From contig NZ_CP117030.1 in NCBI RefSeq assembly GCF_028551255.1, positions 1,426,001-1,490,000 of the forward strand: DNA of 64,000 bases, read 5' to 3'. Shown piece by piece: positions 18,906-27,121 of the stretch (positions within the stretch are counted from its first letter, which is position 1; every line of letters begins with the position of its first letter). The DNA is from Vibrio tubiashii (GTDB taxonomy: Bacteria > Pseudomonadota > Gammaproteobacteria > Enterobacterales > Vibrionaceae). The position numbers and the translations under genes are program-made. Under the pieces are notes generated by a model that was not told where the DNA came from, searched no databases, and worked only from the letters and a program-made list of their open reading frames with translations.

Positions 18906-20044
18906 TATTCACTCCTCAATTTGGCCGTCATTTCAGTCATGCTGTGAGGTGCCACTTGCTTACCAACCAACATCGAAATCAAAGGATAAACCACTACTCG
19001 ACGAGACTGTTCACTCTGCTCGTCAAAACGAACGAACACTTGATCTTGCTGTTGACCGACCAGCGTTACCCACTCTTTCTGTAATCTATCTTGGTTATCT
19101 AAAGTCCAAACAAAGCCATCACGTGTTAAGGCGCTAAGCGGCAAGGTTGCTATGCTCTGCTGATTACCTAAACTCACTACAACTTTAACCTGCTGATTAG
19201 GCAACAATTTTTCCTTGTCTGCATAAGGCTCGCTGACTGCTAGCACAACCTGACGTTGACGAGTGTTGGCATCGGCTTGAGGGGCAACATAGCGAACCTT
19301 TGCAGGCCAATGCTGCCCTGCTCTGTTTGATACCGAAATTTCTGGTTTGCTCAGCGCACCTTGTACTTTCTGCCAGTGGAGATCTGAGACGGGCAGCGCC
19401 ACATCAACTGAATCGCTCGCCGCTAACTCAAACAGCACTTGTCCTGACTCTAACCACTCACCTGGGCTAATCATGCGTCGTAATATAATCGCGTCAAATG
19501 GCGCTACGATATTGGCTTCACTCAGCAGTTTGTTGGCGCTCTGCAGCGCTTGCTGTGCTCTGTCTAACTCCGCTTTCGCTGCCGCCACTTGCGGCTCTCG
19601 TCGAGCAAAAGGTGAGCTGGTTTTAGCTGATAGCATTTTCAGAGCCACTGTCTGTTCGTGTTTCGCTTGCTTGAGATTAAGCTCAGCTTGCGTTACTTGG
19701 CTTTTCGCTTGCGCCAAATTAGACGCTAATGCACTGGTCTCTAGCTTGGCTAATACATCACCTTTCGCCACCGTCATCCCCGGCTCTAATTGAGAATCTA
19801 ACCAAGCGAGTTGAGCGGTGCTCGATGCTTTAAGTTGAATCGGCCACCTCGCTGCTGTGGTGGCGAGTAAAGTCAAAGACGATTTATGCGCTTGCGGCGT
19901 CACCTCAATAATTGAAACAGGCGCTTTCAGCTCCGCCTTCTCTTTAATCGGAGCCGGCTGTGGTTCTAAGTAGTCAACCATAACCAAGGCAGCGAAAATT
20001 GCGCTTACGCCTAACGCGACAGCTAAGATAGATTTAACCTTCAT
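18905..20044 (-). CDS. RND membrane fusion protein (HlyD/AcrA family)
   Basis: A 379-residue periplasmic adaptor. One N-terminal transmembrane anchor (SILAVALGVSAIFAALVMV) is followed by lipoyl-like halves (LEPGMTVAKGDVLAKLE and IVAPFDAIILRRMISPGEWL), an alpha-hairpin of about 100 residues (NLAQAKSQVTQAELNLKQ onward), and beta-barrel and membrane-proximal domains. ATG at 20044 was chosen because AGGAG precedes it at correct spacing. A longer frame reaches back to 20095 without support. It overlaps the upstream ABC-membrane gene by 11 bp and the RND gene by one base. Confidence 0.93.
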   Translation of the reverse strand: MKVKSILAVALGVSAIFAALVMVDYLEPQPAPIKEKAELKAPVSIIEVTPQAHKSSLTLLATTAARWPIQLKASSTAQLAWLDSQLEPGMTVAKGDVLAKLETSALASNLAQAKSQVTQAELNLKQAKHEQTVALKMLSAKTSSPFARREPQVAAAKAELDRAQQALQSANKLLSEANIVAPFDAIILRRMISPGEWLESGQVLFELAASDSVDVALPVSDLHWQKVQGALSKPEISVSNRAGQHWPAKVRYVAPQADANTRQRQVVLAVSEPYADKEKLLPNQQVKVVVSLGNQQSIATLPLSALTRDGFVWTLDNQDRLQKEWVTLVGQQQDQVFVRFDEQSEQSRRVVVYPLISMLVGKQVAPHSMTEMTAKLRSE

Positions 20045-20933
20045 AAGAAATCTCCTGTGGGTTAGGGGTTTGGGCCTCAGCCTTTGATGAAACATTGAGA
20101 CGTTGAGTGATCTCAGCCAAACGCGACAATGTCTGTAACGTCACTGGTAACACAACTGCGACTTCAACGAACTCAAGCGAATAAGTCACGATCGAGAAAA
20201 TCTGCCCCACACTAGGTTCGACCAAGGCACTCACCATCCACAGGTTGGCTAAAACCGCGCTCAGTAAGACGATAAAAATCAATCCATAAGCGATGGCTTC
20301 GGTATCTGACAGTTTAATTTCGCAGTTTTTAAGCCGTTTGAAATGCCCGCGAATGTTGGCAAACTTACCGCTATTAAGCGCCGTTACTTGCTGTTCTAGC
20401 TGATCGTTTAACGCACCATTTAAGCGAGTGAAAGTGCCATGAAACAGGCCGTAGATAATCAAGATGCCGATACCCGAGGCCAAGACACTCAGAGCAAGAT
20501 AGAAGTGGAAAGCAGCGAGGATAACAACGGTAGCAACAAGCTGTACCACTGCCGTCATTAACGCCGGTAAATCATCTTCTAAGAAGTCCACCAGCTCACG
20601 AGACATGGTTAAGCGAGCACTACGCACTGATACTGGCGCGTGTTTTAGGTTTCGCTCAACCAATCTGGCTAGCTTAAATCGAATCTGACCATAAACGCGC
20701 GTATCATAAAAACGGCGCAATACGCTGACGACCACAACGGCTAGCAGTAGCAGGGCGAAGTGAATCAAGGGTTGCATGTCATGATTTAATACACCATCAA
20801 TCGCGTAGCCTATCGCGAGTGGCAGTAATATCAGCATCACGTTTTCCACCAGCACCATGAACCAAGTAAGCGCTACTTTGAAGGGCTCTAAGCCAATGGT
20901 GGATTTAAGTGTTACTTGGAAGCGGTCAGACAT
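20034..20933 (-). CDS. ABC-transporter six-helix membrane domain protein lacking an ATPase domain
   Basis: A 299-residue protein with about six transmembrane helices typical of an exporter-type ABC membrane domain (WFMVLVENVMLILLPLAIGYAIDG, then coupling-helix-like KLARLVERNLKHAPVSVRSARLTM). The chain ends without Walker A, signature or Walker B motifs, and no ATPase gene is adjacent. Such stand-alone membrane-domain proteins are known as a Pfam family (ABC_membrane_3) but their role is unclear. First gene of the tightly overlapped four-gene pump operon. Start set at the second ATG of a tandem pair, six bases after AGGA. Confidence 0.8.
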   Translation of the reverse strand: MSDRFQVTLKSTIGLEPFKVALTWFMVLVENVMLILLPLAIGYAIDGVLNHDMQPLIHFALLLLAVVVVSVLRRFYDTRVYGQIRFKLARLVERNLKHAPVSVRSARLTMSRELVDFLEDDLPALMTAVVQLVATVVILAAFHFYLALSVLASGIGILIIYGLFHGTFTRLNGALNDQLEQQVTALNSGKFANIRGHFKRLKNCEIKLSDTEAIAYGLIFIVLLSAVLANLWMVSALVEPSVGQIFSIVTYSLEFVEVAVVLPVTLQTLSRLAEITQRLNVSSKAEAQTPNPQEISYEG

Positions 20934-21115
20934 CATTGTTCCTGTGAATGAATTTGGCGTTAGTATTGCCAATTCATCTCAAGAAAAAGTGTCCCAGATT
21001 GCTGTTTTGATCATTTGAGTGTCGATAACCTTTTGTTAACGCCTACCCACTTACACTCCTACCATAATCAATAAATCACGCTTAGGTATATGTTTAACCT
21101 AGGTATGGAGTCAGC

Positions 21116-21655
21116 ATGAAATTATTCGCATCCATCGCCACCACCGCCTTAATTACTGGCTCAATCTGGGGGCTTGTCTTAGCTCAACCTGCCGTTGCCG
21201 AAGATGCCAGTGGCGCAAAATCGTCAGCAGCACCCATTGTCGATAAGAGGCCCAGCAACTACTTGCGCGGCGTCACTCAGACCATCGCATTACAAGGCGT
21301 TCCAAACTTATGGGATAAGTTCTACGCCAGGATCGATGAGGCTAACCCTCTACCTCAGAAGGTTGATCGCATCGTCGTGTTGTACCAAGCATTTAATGCA
21401 GATTTCTCTGAAGCAGAGGTGACAATTGGTTACCCGACCACAGCGGGCGCAATAGCAAGTGACCTGACCAAACTACCAGACATAGCCGATGCAAAACTTC
21501 TGCTCAAGGAAGGAAAGCACAATGAAGCTGAGCTCACAGAGGCATGGCAGAAAATCGACTTTGCTAAACAGCCTTATGCGGTGGTGGAAACTCACCATCT
21601 CAATCAAAGCGGTTTACCTGTATCAAGCCAAATGTCCGTCTACTATAAGCAATAG
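21116..21655 (+). CDS. Exported GyrI-like protein, unassigned
   Basis: A 179-residue protein with a signal peptide (hydrophobic LFASIATTALITGSIWGLVLAQPAV, cleavage near VAE). The mature part (RGVTQTIALQGVPNLWDKFYARID... DRIVVLYQAFNADFSEAEVTIGYP) has the strand pattern of a GyrI-like effector-binding fold, a resemblance I judge by eye only. It starts 182 bp from the divergent pump operon, whose AraC regulator carries the same kind of domain in the cytoplasm. First gene of a rightward set with a hydroxylase and a two-component system. Confidence 0.7.
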   Translation: MKLFASIATTALITGSIWGLVLAQPAVAEDASGAKSSAAPIVDKRPSNYLRGVTQTIALQGVPNLWDKFYARIDEANPLPQKVDRIVVLYQAFNADFSEAEVTIGYPTTAGAIASDLTKLPDIADAKLLLKEGKHNEAELTEAWQKIDFAKQPYAVVETHHLNQSGLPVSSQMSVYYKQ

Positions 21656-21671
21656 GGTAAAGGAGATATCT

Positions 21672-22562
21672 ATGTTTGAGTCTATGTCTCAAGTGTTCTC
21701 GGAAAGCACCATCATATTTACCGAAAGCTGGGTGGATGATAATTTCCTGCTTATTGCGGTCGTAATCTTCTTAATCGAAGTTATCCGCTATGCGTTTAAA
21801 AAGAAGCTTAGTTGGAACATGATAGGAGATAGTGCGACTAACTTTGTCACGCTATTTTTCCTACTGATTACACTGTTTGTTGTCGGTCTAGCTTATGTGG
21901 GCGCGTTTGTTTTTGCCTACGAAAACTTTAGCCTTACTCAGTTACCTATCACGGGTTGGACAATTCTTGGCTGTTTGATTCTTGCAGACTTAGCTTACTA
22001 CTGGGAGCACCGATTTTTACACAGCAATGGAATCGCTTGGGGAACGCACTCCGTTCACCATAGCTCGCCCTATTTCAATATATCGGTGGCGTACAGATTT
22101 GGACCTTTGGACTGGTTTTTCCCGTTCTTTTTCCACTTACCTTTGATTTTACTCGGCTTCAATCCGTTTGTTGTCTTGATGTGTGAAACCTTCGTTCAGT
22201 TGTTTCAAACCCTTCTGCATACTGAAACGGTGCGAAAGTTTCCTCGCCCGATTGAAGCGATATTCAACACGCCCTCGCATCATAGGGTTCACCATGCAAC
22301 CAATAAACAGTACCTCGATAAAAACTATGCCGGAATACTGATTATTTGGGACCGCATGTTTGGTACCTTTGCCCGCGAAGAGGAAGAAGTAAAATATGGC
22401 GTTTACCCACGGATTAACTCCGTCAATCCATTTAAAGTATACTTCAATGGATATATGAAGCTTTTCAGCCAGATATGGCATGCACCAGAATGGAGCATCA
22501 AGTTCAAACTACTGGTTAAACCGCCTATCTGGGCTTGGCAGCAAGAACAAAAAAGGAAGTAA
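21672..22562 (+). CDS. Sterol desaturase / fatty-acid hydroxylase superfamily protein
   Basis: A 296-residue membrane di-iron enzyme candidate. Four hydrophobic stretches bracket the histidine clusters: HRFLH, HSVHH, and HHRVHH with a further downstream His region. These metal-binding motifs define the superfamily, which hydroxylates or desaturates lipids, or cleaves ether lipids. ATG at 21672 was chosen because AGGAGATATCT precedes it and it gives the family length. The next gene starts 8 bp after its stop. A membrane-lipid modification role is inferred. Confidence 0.88.
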   Translation: MFESMSQVFSESTIIFTESWVDDNFLLIAVVIFLIEVIRYAFKKKLSWNMIGDSATNFVTLFFLLITLFVVGLAYVGAFVFAYENFSLTQLPITGWTILGCLILADLAYYWEHRFLHSNGIAWGTHSVHHSSPYFNISVAYRFGPLDWFFPFFFHLPLILLGFNPFVVLMCETFVQLFQTLLHTETVRKFPRPIEAIFNTPSHHRVHHATNKQYLDKNYAGILIIWDRMFGTFAREEEEVKYGVYPRINSVNPFKVYFNGYMKLFSQIWHAPEWSIKFKLLVKPPIWAWQQEQKRK

Positions 22563-22569
22563 ACGCTCA

Positions 22570-23244
22570 ATGACGATTAGTGCCCTGTTAATTGAAGACG
22601 ATAAAGATCTCGCCGAAGCAATCAGCGATTATATGGAGCTAGATGGAGTCGAATTTGACTTTGCCTACAACGGATTATCAGGGCTTAACCTCGCGTTAAG
22701 TAACAGCTACGATATCATTCTCACCGATCTCAACATGCCTAAGATGGATGGCATTGATGTCTGCCAATCCTTGCGAGAGAAAGGAATCAGTACACCAATC
22801 TTGATGCTCACTGCCCGAGATACCTTGGACGATAAGCTGACTGGCTTTGCCGCGGGTTCTGATGATTATCTGGTCAAGCCGTTTGCCATGGAAGAACTCA
22901 AGGTTCGCGTACTCGCACTGGTACGCAGAGCTAAAGGGGCAGTGACCTCACTTTCGGTTGGCGATCTCAAAGTCGACCTCGATCAGCACCAAGTGAGTCG
23001 CGCAGGTCAAGCGATTAAACTTCCACCTGTGTGTTGGAAGATGTTGGTATGTCTAATTCGAAATAGCCCTAACGTTGTCAGTAAATCCAAGCTAGAAGAA
23101 GAAGTATGGGGCGATGAGCTACCCAATGCTGACAGTTTGAAAGTGCATTTGTTTAAGCTAAGACAAGCGATTGATGCGCCGTTCGACAACAAGCTGATTC
23201 ACACCCTCCACGGTGTAGGTATTGCGATCAGAGAGGAAGAGTAA
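22570..23244 (+). CDS. OmpR-family response regulator
   Basis: A 224-residue regulator. The receiver domain has acidic pair Asp10-Asp11, phospho-acceptor Asp53 in LTDLNMPKMDG, the conserved Thr in MLTARD and Lys in LVKPFA. A winged-helix DNA-binding domain follows (LEEEVWGDELPNADSLKVHLFKLRQAID). ATG at 22570 gives the expected N-terminus. The kinase gene begins immediately after the stop (TAAGTG), so the pair is coexpressed. Cotranscription with the hydroxylase gene suggests envelope-stress or lipid-linked control. Confidence 0.95.
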   Translation: MTISALLIEDDKDLAEAISDYMELDGVEFDFAYNGLSGLNLALSNSYDIILTDLNMPKMDGIDVCQSLREKGISTPILMLTARDTLDDKLTGFAAGSDDYLVKPFAMEELKVRVLALVRRAKGAVTSLSVGDLKVDLDQHQVSRAGQAIKLPPVCWKMLVCLIRNSPNVVSKSKLEEEVWGDELPNADSLKVHLFKLRQAIDAPFDNKLIHTLHGVGIAIREEE

Positions 23245-24540
23245 GTGAAGCGCGTTAGTATTAAGCGAGATATCTACCTTTACTTGTTTGGCTTGGTGAT
23301 CAGTTTAACGGCTATCTATGGCTTGATGATCAGCCAAAGTTACCAGATTGGCCTCAATGAATCGGCCAAATATGGCTTCCTCTATGAGCTGAAACTCGCT
23401 GAGACTGAGTTTCTCGCTACTGGCAAAATCCCTCAATCTCAAAGTAGTACCCTGCAGGTTTACTCAGACTTCAATCAAATCCCAGCAAAGTTTCTCCAAC
23501 AGTTCGATTGGGAGACGTTTGAAAACGATGTGATTTACGAAGACTATATCGCCAATGCCAGTGGCGGTTATGGTGAGTACCTTTATGCCGCCCTTCACTA
23601 TGTCGAAGCAAAAAACAGCTATTTGTACGTCGTTTCCCAATATGAAGAGGCCGTCTATACGGAGCTCCTTAGCCAGAGCCCGCCGGAATCCGTCAGCAAA
23701 TTTAACTCCGCTTTCTTGATCGTCGGCGCATTGCTGCTGTTCGTCTTTCTTCTGATTCGTTTACTGATTCATAGACTCACCAAACCGATTATTACCTTGT
23801 CTCAATGGTCACAGACTCTCAATTTACAAGAGACCAACAAGCTAGAGAAGTTTCGCTATACCGAGGTCGATCTTTTAGCAAAGCAGCTTATCGAGAGCGT
23901 TAAACAACAGCGTGAGGCAATTGAAAGAGAGGAGTTCTTTCTTCGCGCCGCTAGTCACGAGTTAAGAACGCCCGTTTCCATTATTTCCGCCAGTGGTGAG
24001 ATGTTAACCCGCCTTTCAGATTCTATGACCAAAGGCGGTCAACGCGCGGTCGCTAGGATCAATCGCTCCGTGGTAACGATGCAAAACCTTATCTCCACCC
24101 TACTTTGGATGAGCAGAAACCAACTTGATGATCTCGAAATTGAAGAGGTCGATTTAGAGCAATTGGTACACTCTATCTTAGCCAACCATCAATACCTGCA
24201 AGATGGAAAACAGGTAGCAATCAAAGTGAATGCAAGCCCGCAAAATTTTCCGGTAAAACTGCCAAGTATCTTGGTTGAAATTGTCCTGACAAATCTTATC
24301 CGCAACGCTTTACAGCATACCAAGCAAGGGGCAATAAATATCGAACTCTCCGGCTCTGATGTTCAAGTTACAAATTCACTCGAAGACTCGGAATCAAGCA
24401 GCTCTGAGGTTTCATTTGGTATCGGCCTCATTCTAATCGAGCGATTATGTCGCCACCAAGAGTGGAAGTTTGAGTATCATCAAGAGACAGAGTTTATCGC
24501 CAGTGTAAGTTTTCAATCCCATCACTCGCAATCAGAGTGA
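23245..24540 (+). CDS. Sensor histidine kinase
   Basis: A 431-residue kinase starting with GTG directly after the regulator stop. TM1 is about 11-30, a periplasmic sensor segment of about 125 residues follows, and TM2 is about 155-173. A linker leads to the dimerisation box with His238 (AASHELRTP). The ATP-binding domain has the N-box (LTNLIRNALQHTKQG), but the expected D-x-G-x-G box is replaced by a short Ser/Glu-rich stretch (LEDSESSSSEVSFGIGL). The ATP lid is therefore unusually short. The sensor domain shows no known fold to me. Confidence 0.93.
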   Translation: MKRVSIKRDIYLYLFGLVISLTAIYGLMISQSYQIGLNESAKYGFLYELKLAETEFLATGKIPQSQSSTLQVYSDFNQIPAKFLQQFDWETFENDVIYEDYIANASGGYGEYLYAALHYVEAKNSYLYVVSQYEEAVYTELLSQSPPESVSKFNSAFLIVGALLLFVFLLIRLLIHRLTKPIITLSQWSQTLNLQETNKLEKFRYTEVDLLAKQLIESVKQQREAIEREEFFLRAASHELRTPVSIISASGEMLTRLSDSMTKGGQRAVARINRSVVTMQNLISTLLWMSRNQLDDLEIEEVDLEQLVHSILANHQYLQDGKQVAIKVNASPQNFPVKLPSILVEIVLTNLIRNALQHTKQGAINIELSGSDVQVTNSLEDSESSSSEVSFGIGLILIERLCRHQEWKFEYHQETEFIASVSFQSHHSQSE

Positions 24541-24603
24541 TAACCAAATCTTAACCCTCGTTCACCTAAACTTACTCGTATAGTGAATTTTAGGAGTCTA
24601 TCA

Positions 24604-24756
24604 ATGGGTACTTGGATTTTAGAAACTCTACTTTGGGCAATTGTCACCGTTGCTGTCTGTGTAGCAATTTGGGGCTTCAACCTACCCAATATTCTCATCG
24701 CATTGGGTATTTCCGTCGGGGTTTCTCTACTGCTGGGGAACAGCTGGCGAAGCTAG
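24604..24756 (+). CDS. 50-residue membrane protein
   Basis: A short frame with a good ribosome binding site (AGGAGTCTATCA before ATG). It encodes two hydrophobic segments: residues 4-24 (WILETLLWAIVTVAVCVAIW) and 29-45. A turn FNLPN lies between them and a polar tail NSWRS ends it. It lies 63 bp after the kinase stop on the same strand. The composition is that of a real small inner-membrane protein, not a random frame. A role as kinase or pump accessory is a guess. Confidence 0.6.
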   Translation: MGTWILETLLWAIVTVAVCVAIWGFNLPNILIALGISVGVSLLLGNSWRS

Positions 24757-24877
24757 GTGTTGTACCTTCCCCTGCTTCAACATTTCTTTTTGTATATTGG
24801 TAGTTTGCTCTACTAAGCCATTTACGCTCCTCCAGTAAATGGCTCTTTTTGTTTGATTCTAAAAACTAGAAAGCGAG

Positions 24878-25876
24878 TTATTCGATCAATCGAACCACTA
24901 GCGAACCCGGTGCACGAACCGATTCGACGTTATGGCTGATCACGGTTCCGCTTGTAGGTGAATAGTAGGTTTGAATCTCATCACCGAAGCTATTGTATTG
25001 AGTAGCAAGCTTTTGCCCTTGTTCGACACTTTGCAACAACTCAACATGACAAATTACAAAGCCACCTTGCTCAGCCCTCACGCTAGTGATGGTATTTCCC
25101 TCAACGCATTGCTCTTGTGTTGCCTGTACCTCTCCTTCAAGCATCTCGTAAGAGCGCAGTACATTCAAAACGCCCAACGTTGCTCTATCAACCATCTCTA
25201 AATCGGTATAACGACCCACACCCACTTCAATAGTGATGGAAGGAATATCGGCGCGATTATAAACCGTTTCAAGAATGCCAGGGTCACCGGGGTCATTAAG
25301 AATCACATCAGGGTTGATCAGCCTCGCCATCCGAATCGCATCATCAATTCGGTAATCGGCAAACGCATAAAGTGGATACGCACTACCACTGGTTTGAGAG
25401 TGGAGATCAATCGCGAGATCGGCATTGGGCTTGAGTAAATTTTCCCATAGGCTATAGGCATAGCGACTGGCATCATCGCCACTTGGGTTGCCAGGAAAAA
25501 TTCGGTTGAGGTTCGCAGAAGAACTGTCTGGCGCAGCAGAGTGAAAATCACGACTATGGCGGGCAATGCCCGATAAGTTAACCGCTGGAACGATAGTAAC
25601 GCAGCCAGCAATCGCTTTGCCCTCTAACTCTCGGGCAAGCTTTTGCGCGGTTAAAATCCCATTTTGCTCATCGCCATGCACGCCTGCCGTAATCACAATA
25701 CGCTTTCCGGGCTTCGCCCCTTTGAACACTCTCACGGGCAATGTTTGCGGATGACCAATCGCGTCCGTTGCTACCGCAAACCAGAATTTATGCTCTCCCG
25801 CCTCAAGCGCGTTGACGTCTAGCGCTTGAATGGTTGGGTACATAGGCACAATACATTCATTGAGTGGCTTGGTCAT
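24878..25876 (-). CDS. Succinylglutamate desuccinylase / aspartoacylase family hydrolase
   Basis: A 332-residue zinc hydrolase of the AstE/AspA type. It shows the metal-binding GVHGDEQNG motif, the LAIDLHSQTSGSAYP motif and a conserved Glu in SITIEVGVG. The C-terminal domain contains SVEQGQKLAT and the SVRAPGSLVVRL ending. Members remove acyl groups from amino acids. ATG at 25876 was preferred because GGAGAG precedes it, over an ATG 12 bases upstream. It ends an operon-like run with marR and cytochrome b561, separated by 33 bp. Confidence 0.88.
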   Translation of the reverse strand: MTKPLNECIVPMYPTIQALDVNALEAGEHKFWFAVATDAIGHPQTLPVRVFKGAKPGKRIVITAGVHGDEQNGILTAQKLARELEGKAIAGCVTIVPAVNLSGIARHSRDFHSAAPDSSSANLNRIFPGNPSGDDASRYAYSLWENLLKPNADLAIDLHSQTSGSAYPLYAFADYRIDDAIRMARLINPDVILNDPGDPGILETVYNRADIPSITIEVGVGRYTDLEMVDRATLGVLNVLRSYEMLEGEVQATQEQCVEGNTITSVRAEQGGFVICHVELLQSVEQGQKLATQYNSFGDEIQTYYSPTSGTVISHNVESVRAPGSLVVRLIE

Positions 25877-25909
25877 TTTACTCTCCATCTTGATACAGCC
25901 TCTGACGAA

Positions 25910-26338
25910 TTACACTTGAGCGACCAGTTTTTGCATTAGACGAATCAACTCATCACGCTCTTCTGATTCTAGCGAACTAAGAATATCTTGATTGATGCCT
26001 ACTGGAATGGGTAGGAGCTTCTCTCTCAATGCACGCCCTTCATCAGTCAGGTAGATACGAAAAGAGCGACGACTATTGGGATCAACTTGTCTTTCAACAA
26101 GCCCGAGGTTTTCGAGCTTGTCGAGCGTTCTTGTAGTAGTCGAGTTTTCTACCTTAGACTTCTGCGCAATCTCGCGCTGGGTCACGCCCTCTGCTTCCCA
26201 TAAGCACATCAACGGAGGCCACAATGCTATCGTCAGGCCATGTTTCTTTAGTTCAGTATCTAGCTTTTTGGCAGCATCATTGGCGACCACATTAATCAAC
26301 CAACCAAAACTACGTTGTCTATCGAACTTTTCACTCAT
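25910..26338 (-). CDS. MarR-family transcriptional regulator
   Basis: A 142-residue regulator with the MarR winged helix (MCLWEAEGVTQREIAQKSKVENSTTTRTLDKLENLGLVERQVDPNSRRSFRIYLTDEGRAL) between dimerisation helices. It lies 14 bp after the cytochrome b561 gene. A perfect 50-bp palindrome with a MarR-like core TTGCAATTGCAA sits before the cytochrome genes, and a half copy sits just upstream of this gene, so it probably represses both. Confidence 0.92.
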   Translation of the reverse strand: MSEKFDRQRSFGWLINVVANDAAKKLDTELKKHGLTIALWPPLMCLWEAEGVTQREIAQKSKVENSTTTRTLDKLENLGLVERQVDPNSRRSFRIYLTDEGRALREKLLPIPVGINQDILSSLESEERDELIRLMQKLVAQV

Positions 26339-26352
26339 TTACAACTTACTCA

Positions 26353-26976
26353 CTATGAGAATGCAACTATTGCCATGGTAACTGATGTTGCTACAACTAG
26401 CACTAATAAAGCGCGCCATTGAGAAACCAACAATACACTCCCTGATTCATTTAGAAAGGTTTGTTTACCGGTGACCATCGCCCAAGTCAGTGGTTTGGAG
26501 CGCAACTTGTAGAACACAATCGCACCAACATGTAGAGCCACTAACGCAGGTAAAAGATTTGCCAACAGTAAGTGCGCACTTTCCAATAGAGAGAATACTG
26601 AATCCGTTAGCCAGACTTCAGCATACGGCAAATTATCAAGCAATCCCGCCAAGGCCATTCCTGAAATACATTGAACAAGTAAAGCGCAAAGCAAGGTGAG
26701 CACCATCCATCCACCCGCTGGGTTATGACCTGGTCGCGATGGCTCCCTGCCCAATAAGTAGTTGAATACACGCTTTGGTGAGCGCAGAAACTGCCTAAAG
26801 CGACTCGTTTCACTGCCAACAAACCCCCAAACTATCCGCCATACGATCAAGGTCATCATAGCTAAACCTAACTGGACGTGCGGTCCATTACCGGAAAAAC
26901 CACTCGCCATAAGCGCAACAAAAAGTCCTGCTTGAGCCCAATGATATAGGCGTGTTGATAGATCCCATACTTTCAT
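26353..26976 (-). CDS. Cytochrome b561 (di-haem membrane cytochrome)
   Basis: A 207-residue membrane protein with four transmembrane helices and spaced histidines for two b haems: His in TRLYHWAQAG, in the ESAHLLLANL helix and in LVALHVGAIVFY. It resembles the Ni/Fe-hydrogenase-type b561 family, which moves electrons from quinol to periplasmic partners. A c-type cytochrome gene diverges from it. ATG at 26976 has GAGGTATCAA upstream, whereas a TTG at 26991 does not. Confidence 0.9.
   Translation of the reverse strand: MKVWDLSTRLYHWAQAGLFVALMASGFSGNGPHVQLGLAMMTLIVWRIVWGFVGSETSRFRQFLRSPKRVFNYLLGREPSRPGHNPAGGWMVLTLLCALLVQCISGMALAGLLDNLPYAEVWLTDSVFSLLESAHLLLANLLPALVALHVGAIVFYKLRSKPLTWAMVTGKQTFLNESGSVLLVSQWRALLVLVVATSVTMAIVAFS
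26362..26373. promoter_or_regulatory. Half copy of the MarR-type palindrome
   Basis: TGCAACTATTGC repeats one arm of the 50-bp palindrome at 27017. It lies 24 bp upstream of the marR start, inside the 3' end of the b561 gene. This could be an autoregulatory half-site, or a coincidence of 12 bp. Confidence 0.4.
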
Positions 26977-27016
26977 TTGATACCTCTTCAATTACTGTTT
27001 AATTATTTCATTCGCA

Positions 27017-27066
27017 TTAATTTACACAGCAATAGTTGCAATTGCAACTATTGCTGTGTAAATTAA
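27017..27066. promoter_or_regulatory. Perfect 50-bp palindrome, predicted MarR operator
   Basis: Both arms are 25 bp and exact. The left arm begins TTAATTTACACAGC and ends ATAGTTGCAA; the right arm is its complement, with no central spacer. It lies in the 145-bp gap between divergent cytochrome b561 and cytochrome c' genes. The core TTGCAATTGCAA is the classic MarR-family operator form. Confidence 0.75.
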
Positions 27067-27121
27067 ACCCAACAACACGCAATGATCGAAAATGATCAAA
27101 CGATAAGAAGAGACGACCAAT

